Shown piece after piece: positions 52,229 to 64,000 of a stretch of DNA of 64,000 bases (position 1 is the first letter of the stretch; each line of letters starts with the position of its first letter). The stretch lies in NCBI RefSeq assembly GCF_028453695.1, contig NC_135781.1, positions 28,953,640 through 29,017,639 of the forward strand, given 5' to 3'. A program made the translations under genes and the position numbers. Source of the stretch: Augochlora pura. Taxonomy: Eukaryota > Arthropoda > Insecta > Hymenoptera > Halictidae. The notes beneath the pieces are model-generated. The model worked only from the letters and a program-made list of their open reading frames with translations. It made no database searches and was not told the origin of the DNA.

Positions 52229-54307
52229 ACGAGCTTCGGTCTAGTTGTTCGATCAAAAAAATACATTTTTAATAACCGACGGAATTTTCGATGAAACATC
52301 TAGTGCAAATTGGGGTCGATCGTTTTCCCGAAATATGCTCGGAAACATCGTCGCGGCAACGAGCTCGGTGTACAAAGGGTCGAGACAAATTGCCCTGCTA
52401 TATTCTTGATTTCGCTTCCGTGTAACGTCAAGCGACACGCGTGCCGACTTTAGTAAATAACTACACGTACCCTCGTTAAATCAGCGGGGGTGACTTAATT
52501 AGAGTCGACTCGGGAACGAGGTGTGGAAGTATATTTGATCGATGAATTAAATTTCAGCGGCGCGAACCTTCGGCGGGACGCTTTAATCCGTCGACTACCG
52601 AAGAATTTGTTGCTGCCAACGCTCGCGACGCCAGCCGCGAACTAGTTCTGTGAACAAATACAATGTTTATAAATCAGCTCTCGCGCTCGATCGATCCGAG
52701 AAGTTGAAACGAACGTATCGGAGAACGTGCCGGGGAAAAAAAATCATTTCGCGAGTTTATTGTAATTAGGAGAACCGAAAAGTGAGACGGAATCGAGAGA
52801 CTCTTGTAATTTGCTTGTAAACGGAAACGCGCGTGGCCGCGGCGAATGGATCCTTTTTTTCGAAGAAAATATCAGCATTGCGTATTCGCGGAGCCAACGC
52901 AGGGAGCCGCGCTCGCAAGAAAATTTCGCAGCGTCCCAGGCGCAATACCGAAACGCGATTATGGCGATACGTTTCCTTTAAATTGCTGTTATACCTATCT
53001 CGAAACTATCTCGTCTCTGGCGGGTCGGTATCGTTGTATTTAAGGCAGGAGAAATCAAATTGGCGGTACGTCTGTAAAAGTGGAGGGCAGGAAATAGAAT
53101 CGTCGAACGTAGTATGCGAGTCTCATTTCCTCCGATTGCAAACGTTCCCTATATATTTGGCGAAATTACCGGAAATATGAAACGAAACAGTTCAAACGGT
53201 TATTATTAGCAGCGCGCGGAGAAGCTTCGACTAATTTTTTACGTTTAATGAAATTTTACGGGACCGTTTCGCAATTTGTAAAAGCCGAACGGCTCGCCGG
53301 GCCGTTACGCAAGGAGCTAATGAATATTTACCTCTCGTTCTATAATTCGCGTTACATGCGGATCGTCTCCCCGTAAGGGCGTCACAGCGGATGCTGATGT
53401 CTGATTGACAGGGCTGTCACGTCTTTCAAAATTTGTTACAAAAATAACGTAATTTTTAGTTACGGTGTCCAGATGTTTTTAAATACCTGACAAGCCGATA
53501 TCACAAGCTGTACGAAACAGAATGCTTTTGCATTTTCAATCCTTGATTGACACGCTGTCTAGCTTTTTATTTAATTTACACTTTGTATTAAACATTAAAA
53601 AAGTCATATTCGCGAAAATCATTGAACCAGTTCAATGTCATGATTGGCAAGGTCTGGTAGCTAGTATATAATTCTAAATGGTTAAGAAATAATTTTATTC
53701 ATTCCATGATTCGTCAAACTATTGACCAAGCTATTCATCAAAATGATCTAATAACATTAAAAGTATCGAGCTATTAATATAACTAATATAACTAATATAT
53801 ATATATTGTTTATACAATAATGGTAAGATTGGATTTATCTTCTATTGTAATGTCAACTCTAGTAAATATTTCTATAATATCAAGAGCTGTACAAAAATCA
53901 GAAATCAATTGTTTCGACTAATTTGTTAGTTCTAATGTTAACAAAATAAATTATACTAAAAAGTGATTAATTAGAATAAATCGCCATTTTAACAATCATT
54001 CCAATCTGTTATCCACGCTTAGTAAAAAATCTAGGAGCTTGAATTAAAATTTGAAGAACGTTCGACAATTATCGAATAGCGCAAATTGTATTGTCAATTA
54101 CGGAGGAGCGTCTTCATAGTCGAAGAATTCATTCCGGTGATTTCTATCCGGCGCATTTGTTTCACGGAGGAAGATAGAAATCCGCTTGTATAGATTAACG
54201 CTCGTCTGGCTGCACGCAGCTGACAGTAGACTGTTCGGGAGTCCTAGATTGGTACCGGGGAATGCAAATAAAGGGGTGGAAAGGTTCGAGATACGAGAGG
54301 CGGAAGA

Positions 54308-54334
54308 GGGGGGGGGGGGGGGGGGGGGGGGGGG
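54308..54334 (+). repeat. Poly(G) run of 27 bases
   Basis: 27 consecutive G, flanked by AGA and TGGTCGG. The poly-proline peptide readings on the minus strand come from this run. Its true length is doubtful, because sequencing of long G runs is unreliable. Confidence 0.9.
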
Positions 54335-56806
54335 TGGTCGGAGACAGATTTCTGCAGGATCCAAGTTTCGTAAACGATGCTACTTACTTGATAAATTGGG
54401 GGTGAAAGTTTTATCCTTGACAGTGGCACCCAGTTTGTTAACTGCGATCGTCTACCGGGGGAACATCAGTGGGTCGGGAAAAATCATGGGACTCCGTGAT
54501 ACCGTTGGAAAACTTTCGCATAAACTTGTGTAAAAATGAAACTATCGGCAATAAATTGCTTTTACTCCTCCGAGCGGAACATCTTAAATCTATTCGGAGC
54601 GCGGCTTGATCTTGAGAGGAATTTTCTCGCAGGATTATTTCGTTCTCCTTGTTACTTACTCGATGATTCGACTATTTTATTGTGCCACGATATCGTTTAG
54701 ATCATACTAAATTAATATAATTTAATTTTTATTTTGTATTCTATCCATTTTCAATTTATTGATGCAATAGATGAAGCAGATAAATAGTTACACTTCAAAA
54801 GATTCTTGCGACAAGATATTTAACTTTAAACGAAACTTTTCTGAAAATTGTTCAGAGTATTATTAATTATCACAATACGGAATCTTCTCAGTTAATCGTA
54901 ATCGGTGACGATAATCGTGCAATGATTACTGTACCAATCGCGACCAACGATCCCATTCGCTTTGATTGTTTAAGTTATTCATTACTCATGCTTGCTTGAT
55001 TACTCAGTAATCCTAATCATAAATCATGAACACGATTCCAGGGTTACGTAATCGTTAATCATCGGTCAGATTACTCTTTGCCGAATTCCGGCTGACAGGC
55101 GGTATTAAAACGAGCCGCGAAAGCGGCTGGAAATTATGAAAATCCTCGAACGCCTATTTTGGGGCGACCGACGGTAATAACAGCCGATGAAATGTAACAC
55201 GTCTGACGGCGGCGAATCTCGTCCCGACGATAAATATAGCTATGCACGCATTGTTAAGCGTTTCCCGAGGAATACCCGAGTTTCCGCTCCCAGTCCAAGA
55301 TTCATCGTGAGCTCCGCCGGCTAACTATTAACTGCATCTAATTACAAGGGTTGCTGCAACATAGATGTCTAATTAATGGCTTCGAGATTTACGTGCGGGT
55401 GCACATGAGAGTTAAGTCCGTTATGCATAAGACATCCAGATGATAAATACCTTTCATATCGTTTCCAACTCCGGCGCCGACATTGACTGAATTTAGCCAA
55501 AGTCCCCGCAAATCCCGGGATGTTGTCGGGCAACGGTCCCCCCCGTATTAGTTACTGACACGGTTATCTCGCGCGGCGACTCGACAAGGATCGTAATTAT
55601 GCTCGGACACCGATTTTTCCCTTCGTCGAACACAGGCCGGTTAAACCGCGAAAACTCGGCGCGAGTCTTATCTGGAAAAATAAAAACGTGCGCGAACAAA
55701 TTCTGTTTCATTTTTTAGATCATAAAAAATCTGTTATTTTACGGTGAAGAATAATTTAGAAAATAAAAAAGAAATGTTCACTTTGAAAAACGTGTGAATT
55801 CGTACCGATTTATTGCTGAAGATCTTTTTCAGTGAATTAATCAATGGCAATTGACATTTTATTGCCAAGCTAAGAAACGCATTGAAGTATCTCTGAATAT
55901 TGATTCGTAAAAGCTTTAAACCAGCTGACGTATTTAACGAACCCAGTATCGTTAAATGTACGTAATTGGGTATTAATCAGTTTATAAATTTGTAAAGCAC
56001 GTTGCTCGAGACAGCTGCAAATGTTATTCAACATTTCTACAGGTCTCGGTCCGAAGTTTCTGCGGTACGTATATGGAATCATCAATCGGCGCACTTCGAG
56101 ACGGTCCAACAAAAAAATAAGCCCGACGTCTTTTCAGCATATTTTATATTCAGCATGTCCACCCACCATCTTGTCCCAGTTTTCAAACGCTTCTTAACGA
56201 TCAGGTAGTCGTCTCAATTGCGCATCTTGCAAGTTCGCTGCTCACATTTCAATCTCGGGATTTTGATCGGGGGAAACCCCAGAAATACGAACTCCGCTAA
56301 CGACGACCGTGAAACTCATCCGCAATCCACCGTTCGTTAAATTGTCGATCGAGCGATCTACAAAACCGTAACACGAGACTGTAGAAATTAAAAGAAAGAA
56401 ACGAACGTTTTATTCGTCCGTATATGCGACGCGTGTTTTATATATTTTAACAAGATCAAGGCAAGAACGCGTCAAAGATTGTATTATCAGGAATTTCAGG
56501 AATTAGATTCGATTTGTCTATGAAAAAAGCTGATTAAATTATTTCTAAGCAAATAATGCTGTTCGCAAATTATTTCAGGGGCATAGTAATTAAAGCTTGT
56601 GCCCTATCTCCATTTCTCGAAAAGACAAAAAGTCAAAGCTCTGGACAAAGTTATCGACAATTATTGTTCCGGAGCTGCCGCGAAGTCGCGATTACGTTTT
56701 TTTCGAGATTCCCGACATTTCATCGGGGATCGACGGCCGTGGAAGGGAAACGATAAATGCGTAGCCACAGGTTATATTTATTTATTTCTCTCGAGCCTGT
56801 AAACAC

Positions 56807-56824
56807 GCATAGATGCATCTATGC
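56807..56824. repeat. Perfect 18-bp palindrome
   Basis: GCATAGATGCATCTATGC is identical to its reverse complement with no spacer. It could bind a dimeric transcription factor or be coincidental. Confidence 0.85.
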
Positions 56825-57424
56825 ATGTGGACCATGGCCATTCGCCGGGACACAAAATCCGTATTTGTACCTATGCGAATATGCGAAAGCAAACTGCGCG
56901 GACGGCTGCACCACCACCGGTGGGCTGCGTGCGAGCGTGTTCGTTAGAAGATAGGGACAGTTCAAGTTTCGGTCACCGTTGCACCGGTGTTTCTGATTTG
57001 CTTTGCATACTTGAAACGTCCGTATAATTAAACTTCTCTTTACGAATCGCCGCGGACCGGGCCGTTTCACCACCGAAGCCCGCGGATTAACGAGGAGATT
57101 TCTAATATTCGGGGGAATTTTAATTTAAGCTCCCTCCCCGGGCGCCTGCTGGAAAAATGAAAACCGAGAGGGCGCGGGGGGCGCTTCTTTGAGCCGGACC
57201 GGTTCGTTTTTACGACGACGTTCGTTGAACGCGTCTCGGTGTAATGGCGTTTTCTATTTTCCTGAAAATAATGCACTGTACCGATGTTCATTTGTTTATT
57301 TATTATTTATTATTTTATTTACTTATTTAGTGCTTGGCGGTCGTAGTTTTTTATACATACACAGGTTATCCAAAAATTATGTTATTTTTGGAAATGATTA
57401 TAATGATATTAAGAAAAGAAACTA

Positions 57425-57539
57425 ACCAATGAGAGGCGAGCACTGTCAGCGCGAGGCGGTCGAATCAATGAGTGGAACTGTGATTCGTCCGCTCGTTGGC
57501 TGTGCCGTTTTGCGCCAGGCGTGCTCGCCTCTCATTGGT
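57425..57539. repeat. Long inverted repeat, about 115 bp, with perfect 19-bp ends
   Basis: ACCAATGAGAGGCGAGCAC at 57425-57443 is repeated exactly in inverse orientation at 57521-57539. Inside, the arms continue to match at reduced identity: 57444-57472 against 57492-57520, with most differences being transitions. The whole segment is therefore a decayed near-palindrome. Each end carries a CCAAT motif. It fits a MITE without coding capacity or a hairpin RNA. No clear target-site duplication is visible (flanks AAACTA and CAGCG). Confidence 0.7.
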
Positions 57540-58908
57540 CAGCGTTTTTCGGTAATAACACGTAAAAAAAATCACGGATTGCATTTGAACCGAGGTCACT
57601 TGTTTTTCCTTTCTTTTTTCAGTATTTTTTTTTTAGAAGGCAACTATTTTCTTTACAACGAGAAATGGTAAAATTCGTGGTTGGTTTTATCTGAAAAAAA
57701 TGGCAGCATTTTGCAATTGAAATATCGAATTTTGTTGCGTTTTTCTGACTCTAACAGGGTAAAAAAAAAAGGAAAAATATTGATTTCAACTGCATCGTAG
57801 TTCGGACTATAACGACACGTATATTGAAGGTACACACTAAATGTGAACGAAAGCCGTCAATTGAATACCATAACAATCGATTCGAAACGTATAGTTTCAT
57901 TTCATTGTATCTCATAAAAATCGTACAAACTTGTATTCCGGCGACGATAATTTCTACAATAATTTCGTTCTGCTCGGTGCGCATCGGTTGTTTTCGTAAC
58001 ATTCGCTACGATTTACGTTGGATCGTCGAATGGAATAAAGTTTCGATTAAATTGTTATTTTAAGTAATCGCAATTCTGGATGATGCACAAAATTACGTTT
58101 ACCTCGTTCACAATGCGAAGCATCGCCTATAGAAACCGTCGAGTGCGTTTCGGATTCGTTTGTTCGCCGATCGGCGTGTAAGATTTTAATAAAAATTAAG
58201 TGACGTTTTTGCCGAGTGAATTTCACGCGGCGTTACAACGGGGAAACCTTCAATTCCTGCACGCAATGCCATTGAACGTTTCGCTACTGTTTCGCTGCTG
58301 TCGATCAGCGGAACAATTATTTTTTTCAAATTTGCCAGTTTAAAAGCGCGGAGGGCGCCCCGCTGCCCGCCGTGTCCGCGAATATTTCGGAACGCCGGTC
58401 GCTATTATTACGCGTGCGAGTTTGCACACGGGACACGTGTTTGCGTACCTCCGAACGGTTATTTTCTATTGCGCGTGTGCTCGCGATTCGCGCGCCTCCA
58501 TTTTATAAAACGGTAAACAATGTTTATAGAACGGTATAATGGATTCGTTGAATAATTAGCGACGGTATCGCGGCAACGCCGGATACATTGCCGTCGAATC
58601 GGTGGCATCTTTCACGTTGTTTCGTATTTTTTTCTTTTTTTCTTTTTTTTTTTTGTAATGCGACATCGATGCAGATAAAACCGAAATTCGGCGCGTTCCT
58701 TTGTTATCTTTTTTCCAGGCGTTCAGTTTTTCAGCCGTTACAGGGTAGTTCGCGGATGATTGACAGCGCGCACTAAAATTTTATCTATTTGTTTGAGCTC
58801 CTCGCAACAACGGCTCAGAGGTATCCCCGCGGAGAATTGTAAACAGGCCGTTTCATAATTCGCGGGCCGGTTTTTCGGGGGGAATCGATCCTATCCGCGC
58901 GGGTCGGA

Positions 58909-58924
58909 CGCGCGCGCGCGCGCG
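58909..58924. repeat. (CG)n microsatellite
   Basis: Sixteen bases of alternating CG in a CpG-rich patch. Confidence 0.95.
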
Positions 58925-60537
58925 ATTCCTCTCGTCCCAAAAATTTTGTTTGGAAGTGTTCGAATGCATCGCAAATCAGATTTGTCATCCGCGACCCGCG
59001 TTCCCGGCCGGTTCTGCTGCTTGCGAAATTTTTAGAGACACGTACTTAACGTCGCGTCTCGCATCATGCCCCGAACGAAATTATTTTCGCGTGTCCATCT
59101 ACCCTCCTCTCGGCTCGCGGTCTTTTTGGAATTTTAACTTTTTTACCTGCTTTTCACCCAACCCACTCGATTCTCCTCTCCTGCTCGTATTTTTATAAGT
59201 CGGCTCTAGCTTGTTATCGACATAGACATTCATTTCGGATAACGCTCTACGGAAGCGTCTTTAAAACAACCAGGTGAAATCTTCTTTGCGACTTTAAAGT
59301 CGGAAAATAGAATAGACTAGGAAACATAAATAAAAGGAAATTAGTTGGATATATTAAATTTATTATTGTTCCAGCGATAATAATTTCGAAACTTAATTAT
59401 TTGAATTTTAATACTTCCTTTGAAATCTTCACTGAAAATTCCACGATTTTGTATTTTTCATTTATATTATATACCTTTTACTTTCTTTTTAAATATCTGC
59501 ATTTTATTAAGAGCATAATGCTCTTCTATATTTTTATACGTCGGAGACGATTATATAATTTTAATAGATTCTGAAATAAACAACTGACATTGATTCGAAT
59601 TGATTGGAAATGAAATTCATTTACGATACGGTCAATGTATCGACTGATATAGTACGAAAGTCCTCGAGCCGAATTGCCGCTCCGTAATTCGATGACAGTT
59701 TGTCATCAGAGTCGTAGCATTGTAGCATGAAAAATGGAACCGTCCTAAAGAACCCCTGACAACTTAGTTCCCGCGATTTCATCGCATTCAGCCTCCCCTT
59801 TCTCTCCGCCGACTTAGTTCTCAAAGTGACTGTTATCTTTAAAACGACCGGTTTTCCTGTCGTTTTGTTGCGACGATGAAAAAAAAAAAAGGAAAAGATA
59901 GAAGAAGGAACGCGGCCACGTTCTTTCTGCATCTTGCAGATAGAACCGGCGAACAGCCCCGGACGTCTTTGTGAAGTGACAACGTATCTCTCGAAATTGC
60001 AGTTACACCGTTGAGGGAAGACCTTTTTATTACTGGCGCGACATTACGAGCTTTCAAGGCGTGCTTACGATTATTGGACCCGGTTCTTGCGGAAGTAAAA
60101 CGACAGTGAAATAGTAATCTAATTAGAACGCCGACGGCGTACCGGTCACTATACATTTTACATCGGTCATTGAAACCGGCGCTAATTCTTTTTTTTTTTT
60201 TTGGTCGACCCTTTCTGTCCGCCGAGAGATGAAATTTCTCTTTAAAAGCTGCCCGCGAACCAGCGGAATCATCGTATTATTTTTAATTTAACATATAGCA
60301 TGTTTATACTCTGGTACGCACGTTAAAATGTCTGCCGTGAATACAACTGGAAAAACAGTAGAATAAGAAAATATTGATACCTTCTATTCGAGTTCACTTT
60401 TATTTTTAATATTGAATTTTAGTAAAATTGTTTTAATAGAGATAATAGCATAGCTAGATATAATAGATAATTGCACGATTAATTAGCACGTTTGATTCTA
60501 CGGAAATGTCTCTACGAGTTTAATTAAATCAAGGTAT

Positions 60538-60659
60538 AGTTCTCGCGCGACAAGAAAGCATATTCGTATTTGCATTCCCCCCTCTACTAGCTGGGGCAGT
60601 GGGTAGCCGGTAAGAGGGGGAGTGCAAACACAAATGTGCTTTCTTGTCGCGCGAGGACT
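60538..60659. repeat. Long near-perfect hairpin, about 122 bp (MITE-like or small-RNA precursor)
   Basis: The left arm starts AGTTCTCGCGCGACAAGAAA. Its complement closes the element, the right arm reading ...TTTCTTGTCGCGCGAGGACT. The arms pair over roughly 50 bases, with a terminal loop around GGGGCAGTGGGT near 60593-60604. Arm differences are almost all transitions and leave G-U or A-C pairs; there is also one indel in the C run. The left end is preceded by TA and starts TAGT. The right end finishes ACTG followed by CA. This resembles a decayed CAGT...ACTG element flanked by TA, as in Tc1/mariner-type MITEs. A microRNA or hairpin-RNA precursor is the alternative. No known mature microRNA was recognised. 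Confidence 0.75.
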
Positions 60660-62259
60660 GCACTTCGTTCGACGAAGTCATTACTGTCTTAATATTCCTC
60701 AATGTACCGTGATTTTTACAACAGCAACGCGAAGCATAAAATTGCGTGGACGATAGAAGAATTTAAGGACACCGGCGACACGTTCAACTTATTAAAAGCT
60801 GAACTTTATTTTTAGTTAATTTCCGCCTCTCGCAATTTTAACTTGGAACATTTTTATCTTGCTTGGAGATTCGCAGTACAGTATAATTACTCTTTTACAT
60901 CCCGCAGATCGTAACGGTGTCACAAAAATTCCTGTAAAATGAAGCTACTGTCTCTCGTCTAGCTTAAGCAATCCGGCAAAGGGTGGTTCGGGAAATTTCA
61001 AAGGCGGAACACCCCGTGGAAAGATTTTCGAAATGACGTCACGGGCAACGGGGAAAATCGGGGAAAACCGTTCTCATTGTATAAAGTGGGAGGAACCGGA
61101 CATTGTTTTTAAGTATCGTTTACTCGGCAACGTCTCGCCGTACGGCGTCATCCATCATTTGTTTAATTTAACGAAAGAAGTTCCGAATAGAGAGGGGCAT
61201 TCATTACTCCGCATCGTTTTATAAATGAGCGAAATCGTCGGCGGGGGTTTCTATGCGGATGGAAGAAATAGCAGGGAGATAGATAGGATCCGAATGGATT
61301 TTCATGGGGTGAGGTTGCAGCAGTCGCGCGCGCGGGGACGGGGCGGGAACAAGGGGAACACCGCACGCCATTTCAAGCAGTTCTCACAATGGAGAATGCA
61401 TTTATTCCGTGGACCCATTTTTATTGTCTCGCGAAAGGGGTTGGGCGGGAAAACTTTGATAATATCTGGGAGCAAGTTCAGCGGTTTGCGAACCAGAAGA
61501 AATGGGTTCCACCGACCGGGTTTTCGACAGTCTTAATTGACTATGTCGGTAAGAGAATTTCAAATATAATAAGCATTAAATAGAGAACGTTCCGGGCGGT
61601 CGCTGGATTTAATCGATGCCACTGTTTTCGAATTTCTGGAACTTCTCGCTCGACCTATTACCACGTGGATTTTATTCACCCGCTTAAAATATGATACCGG
61701 ACGAACTTGAAAAGGGTTTCAGCACCGGTGAAACACTATTTTCAACGCGTTCGAATCATTTACACTCAATCGGCGGACATTTTGGATATAAATACGGCTC
61801 GGTTTAAAATTTCGTTTATCAATCTTTTTCAACCTATGTTTTACATTACATTTTCTAGACGCGTTCATTTCTCCGCGCACGTTAATCAAATATGCGAAAA
61901 TTTTAATTAATTGTCATAAATCCGAGAAAGGAAGAAAGCGTTAATTTCGTATTTTTAATAGAACCACTAAATCAGTAATCAATCATAATTATGATAATAT
62001 CTTGACGAGTTTTCATTTAATCAGAAGTTATAATAATTTATATTACGAATTGTACGAAGTGTAAATTCGATTTCGCTATTTTTATAAAATTATACCTCTA
62101 GATATAATTCGAGCGTGAAGAATTAATTACTGCTAGAAAATCAATCTCGTTTCCAACCTCGAACCATCAAATCCTGCATTGTCTTTTGAAATCTGTGATC
62201 GTTGCGCAGACGAGCACGAAAGACACAGGAGAGAAGTCGCAATTGAAACGCCGTCCGAC

Positions 62260-62283
62260 GCATTCGTTGCATTCGTTGCATTC
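62260..62283. repeat. 9-bp tandem repeat GCATTCGTT, 2.7 copies
   Basis: Two exact copies of GCATTCGTT plus GCATTC. The length is a multiple of three, but no supported coding frame covers it. Confidence 0.9.
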
Positions 62284-64000
62284 TCGCGATGATCGCCGAT
62301 GTCTTGAAAATGTTTTCCCCTCGTATCCCGCGTTTTGACTGCGAAAGAAAATGCTGGTTATTCGCTTCCCATGGAATTCGACGACAGGGTGGGTATCCGC
62401 GCGCGATGCTTACGAAAAGTTTTCCGTTCCCCGCGTTATGCATACAGAGAAGACCCGGGGACCCGTGGCAGCGTAAGACGAGAGCAATATTTTGCGGATC
62501 GATTCCACGGACGCTACAGTTGGTTGTCGCGAAAACGTAGCGCACTTAGCGAAATGTTTTTCGTCAGATTCCGTACACCCCGCGCCGACACGAGATTTAT
62601 TTTTAAAGCTGACGAGGTCGCGATGTTTCAAATCGTTCCTGTCGCCGACGTATGGTTTTTTGCCCGCTCGAGTCCCCCCCGTATCCCGCGGTGGTCGTCT
62701 TTTTATTTCGCAAAGTCGGATTGCCCTCCACGCTGATATTTGTTTATCACCTGCGTGCTTTCGATCCGAGGCGAGACGAGCGAGGAATACTATTCGAGCC
62801 GCACTTACTATTGTTGCAAGCCCGTGTACCACTCGTCTCGTTTTCCCGCGAAAAAAAAAACATGTCTTCGAGAGGTAAACGTTCGCGTACAGTGGATCGC
62901 ACAAAGAACGACAGCGGTCGAGTGCGAAAACCTTGGTTTTGAATACGAAAGGAAACGCGGCGATAGTGACGGATTTTTTAATTAAAGCGGAACGAGCATT
63001 CGGAACGCGGTGGAATATTCGACTTTATTTTAAAATGAATTTCGCGCGGATATATTTCTCGCATATACATGCATGTAATAATTAGTGACTTTTATTATTT
63101 ATACTTAACATTATTTTCTCATTTTCCTCTAATTAAAGTACAGATATTGATAGAGAAACTCTACGTTGTTTGTCGTCGTTGTAAATTGAGAATTTTAAGG
63201 ACAAAATGGTCAATGAAAGAAACACAATCTGTTGTATTAACAGGGTTAAAATGCATCGATCATGGGAAAAGTATCGATAAACTGTGTTTCGTGGCACCGC
63301 AACCGTGTCTGGCCACAACTTATTCTAGTCGCAGTGGCCGCAGCAATATCACGCCATTATTTCCTGCACATCGACCGATCGACTAATTATTAATTGGTCA
63401 GGTACACTGAATCATTGTGTGGCATCAATAACGACGTGTCACCGTCGATGTTTATTGACGTTAATGTCAGTCGGAACAATGAACAACGGGGCTGACACGA
63501 CTGTCAAACGATATTGAAACGCATACGCGTGACAAACAATGGCTCGACCTCGACTTTTTAAATAGAATAGCTCATTGACTCTAAATCCCCGCGCTCGCGC
63601 TCTAAAAAGCGCGCATCAACTTTTCCCCGAACTATTTTACAACTTACACCGATTGATTTTTGATGGCAGGCGTTATAGAGCCACGCGTCGTTAAGACAAT
63701 AATTACTTACTCGACTACGGCGCCATAAAATCCACGAGAGTTCGGCTATCGAGAAACTTTTTTAATGACCGCGTAAATAAAAAGCTGCAGATCTGGGATA
63801 GCGTATATATATTTTTTTTTTGCGGCGGAAGTTTCGAAGTAGAAAAAGATGTATGCATTTAATGTGTCGTGCATTAATCTTCTTCTATCAGGATCTATGA
63901 ATTATTTACGTACAAGTTTCCAATTTATCCGGCCGCCAAAAAGCTGTTCGCTTCTCTGCGCACCTTTCTTTTTTTCAATAAATCCGTCAAAGTAATTTAT

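Larger units (their letters stand above)
50781..57424. other. Noncoding DNA
   Basis: CpG-rich from 51.0 to 53.3 kb and AT-rich from 53.4 to 55.0 kb. No exon with start, splice and family support was found. Confidence 0.5.
57540..64000. other. Noncoding DNA with CpG-rich stretches
   Basis: Apart from the 60.5 kb hairpin and small repeats nothing is recognised. At 62.2-63.0 kb long frames are open on both strands at once, as expected where TCG/CGA-rich sequence lacks stop codons, and none resembles a protein. Confidence 0.5.

Noticed and set aside
54098..54533. Poly-proline / poly-glycine ORFs
   Set aside because: They are produced by the 27-base G homopolymer.
62410..62904. 164-codon minus-strand ORF
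   Set aside because: Several long frames are open on both strands here, which points to stop-poor CpG-rich DNA rather than a gene. No motif was found.

Overview
The window looks like intergenic and intronic DNA of an insect. It is most likely a hymenopteran (bee, ant or relative), though no single diagnostic gene proves this. The grounds are: no dense ORF packing; AT-rich DNA alternating with CpG-rich patches; frequent TCG/CGA and pure (CG)n tracts, which suggest little CpG depletion; very few transposon remains; many micro- and minisatellites; and metazoan-type splice donors. No ORF translation resembles a protein family I can name. Most long ORFs are chance openings in CpG-rich or low-complexity DNA.

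The best gene evidence is one plus-strand exon near 11.4-11.6 kb. It has an open frame with a hydrophobic, signal-peptide-like segment and ends at a consensus GTGAGT donor (phase 1). No further coding exon can be recognised downstream. If the exon is real, the remaining 52 kb is probably a long first intron, perhaps of a secreted or cell-surface protein; that is inference. A weaker second candidate 5' exon lies at 17.1-17.2 kb: a GAGA-type palindrome, an initiator-like TCAGT, a short leader, an ATG, and a GTAAGT donor after six complete codons. It could be an alternative first exon of the same gene or of another one.

Layout. 1-2.5 kb: a small repeat family with one perfect 14-bp hairpin, then a GGA tract. 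2.5-3.4 kb: a GC-rich patch with a TATA-like motif. 3.4-11.0 kb: AT-rich noncoding DNA with a degenerate array at 4 kb and a purine tract at 8.1 kb. 11.0-11.8 kb: CpG-rich putative promoter and exon 1. 12.5-13.5 kb: diverged tandem repeats. 14.8 kb: a 32-bp minisatellite. 22.0-22.6 kb: an old local triplication. 26.5 kb: a 20/38-bp array. 29.55-30.5 kb: a compositionally distinct GC-rich block, possibly a decayed mobile element. 39.0-40.95 kb: three different minisatellites close together, including a 10-bp helically phased array. 50.5 kb: a second 10-bp array with A-tracts in phase. 54.3 kb: an unbroken run of 27 G. 57.4 and 60.5 kb: two long hairpins of about 115-122 bp, either MITE-like or small-RNA precursors.

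There is no evidence of operons, bacterial genes, CRISPR arrays, tRNA or rRNA genes. The most interesting material is structural: the two long near-palindromes, the two 10-bp phased arrays, the GC-rich block and the two candidate first exons.
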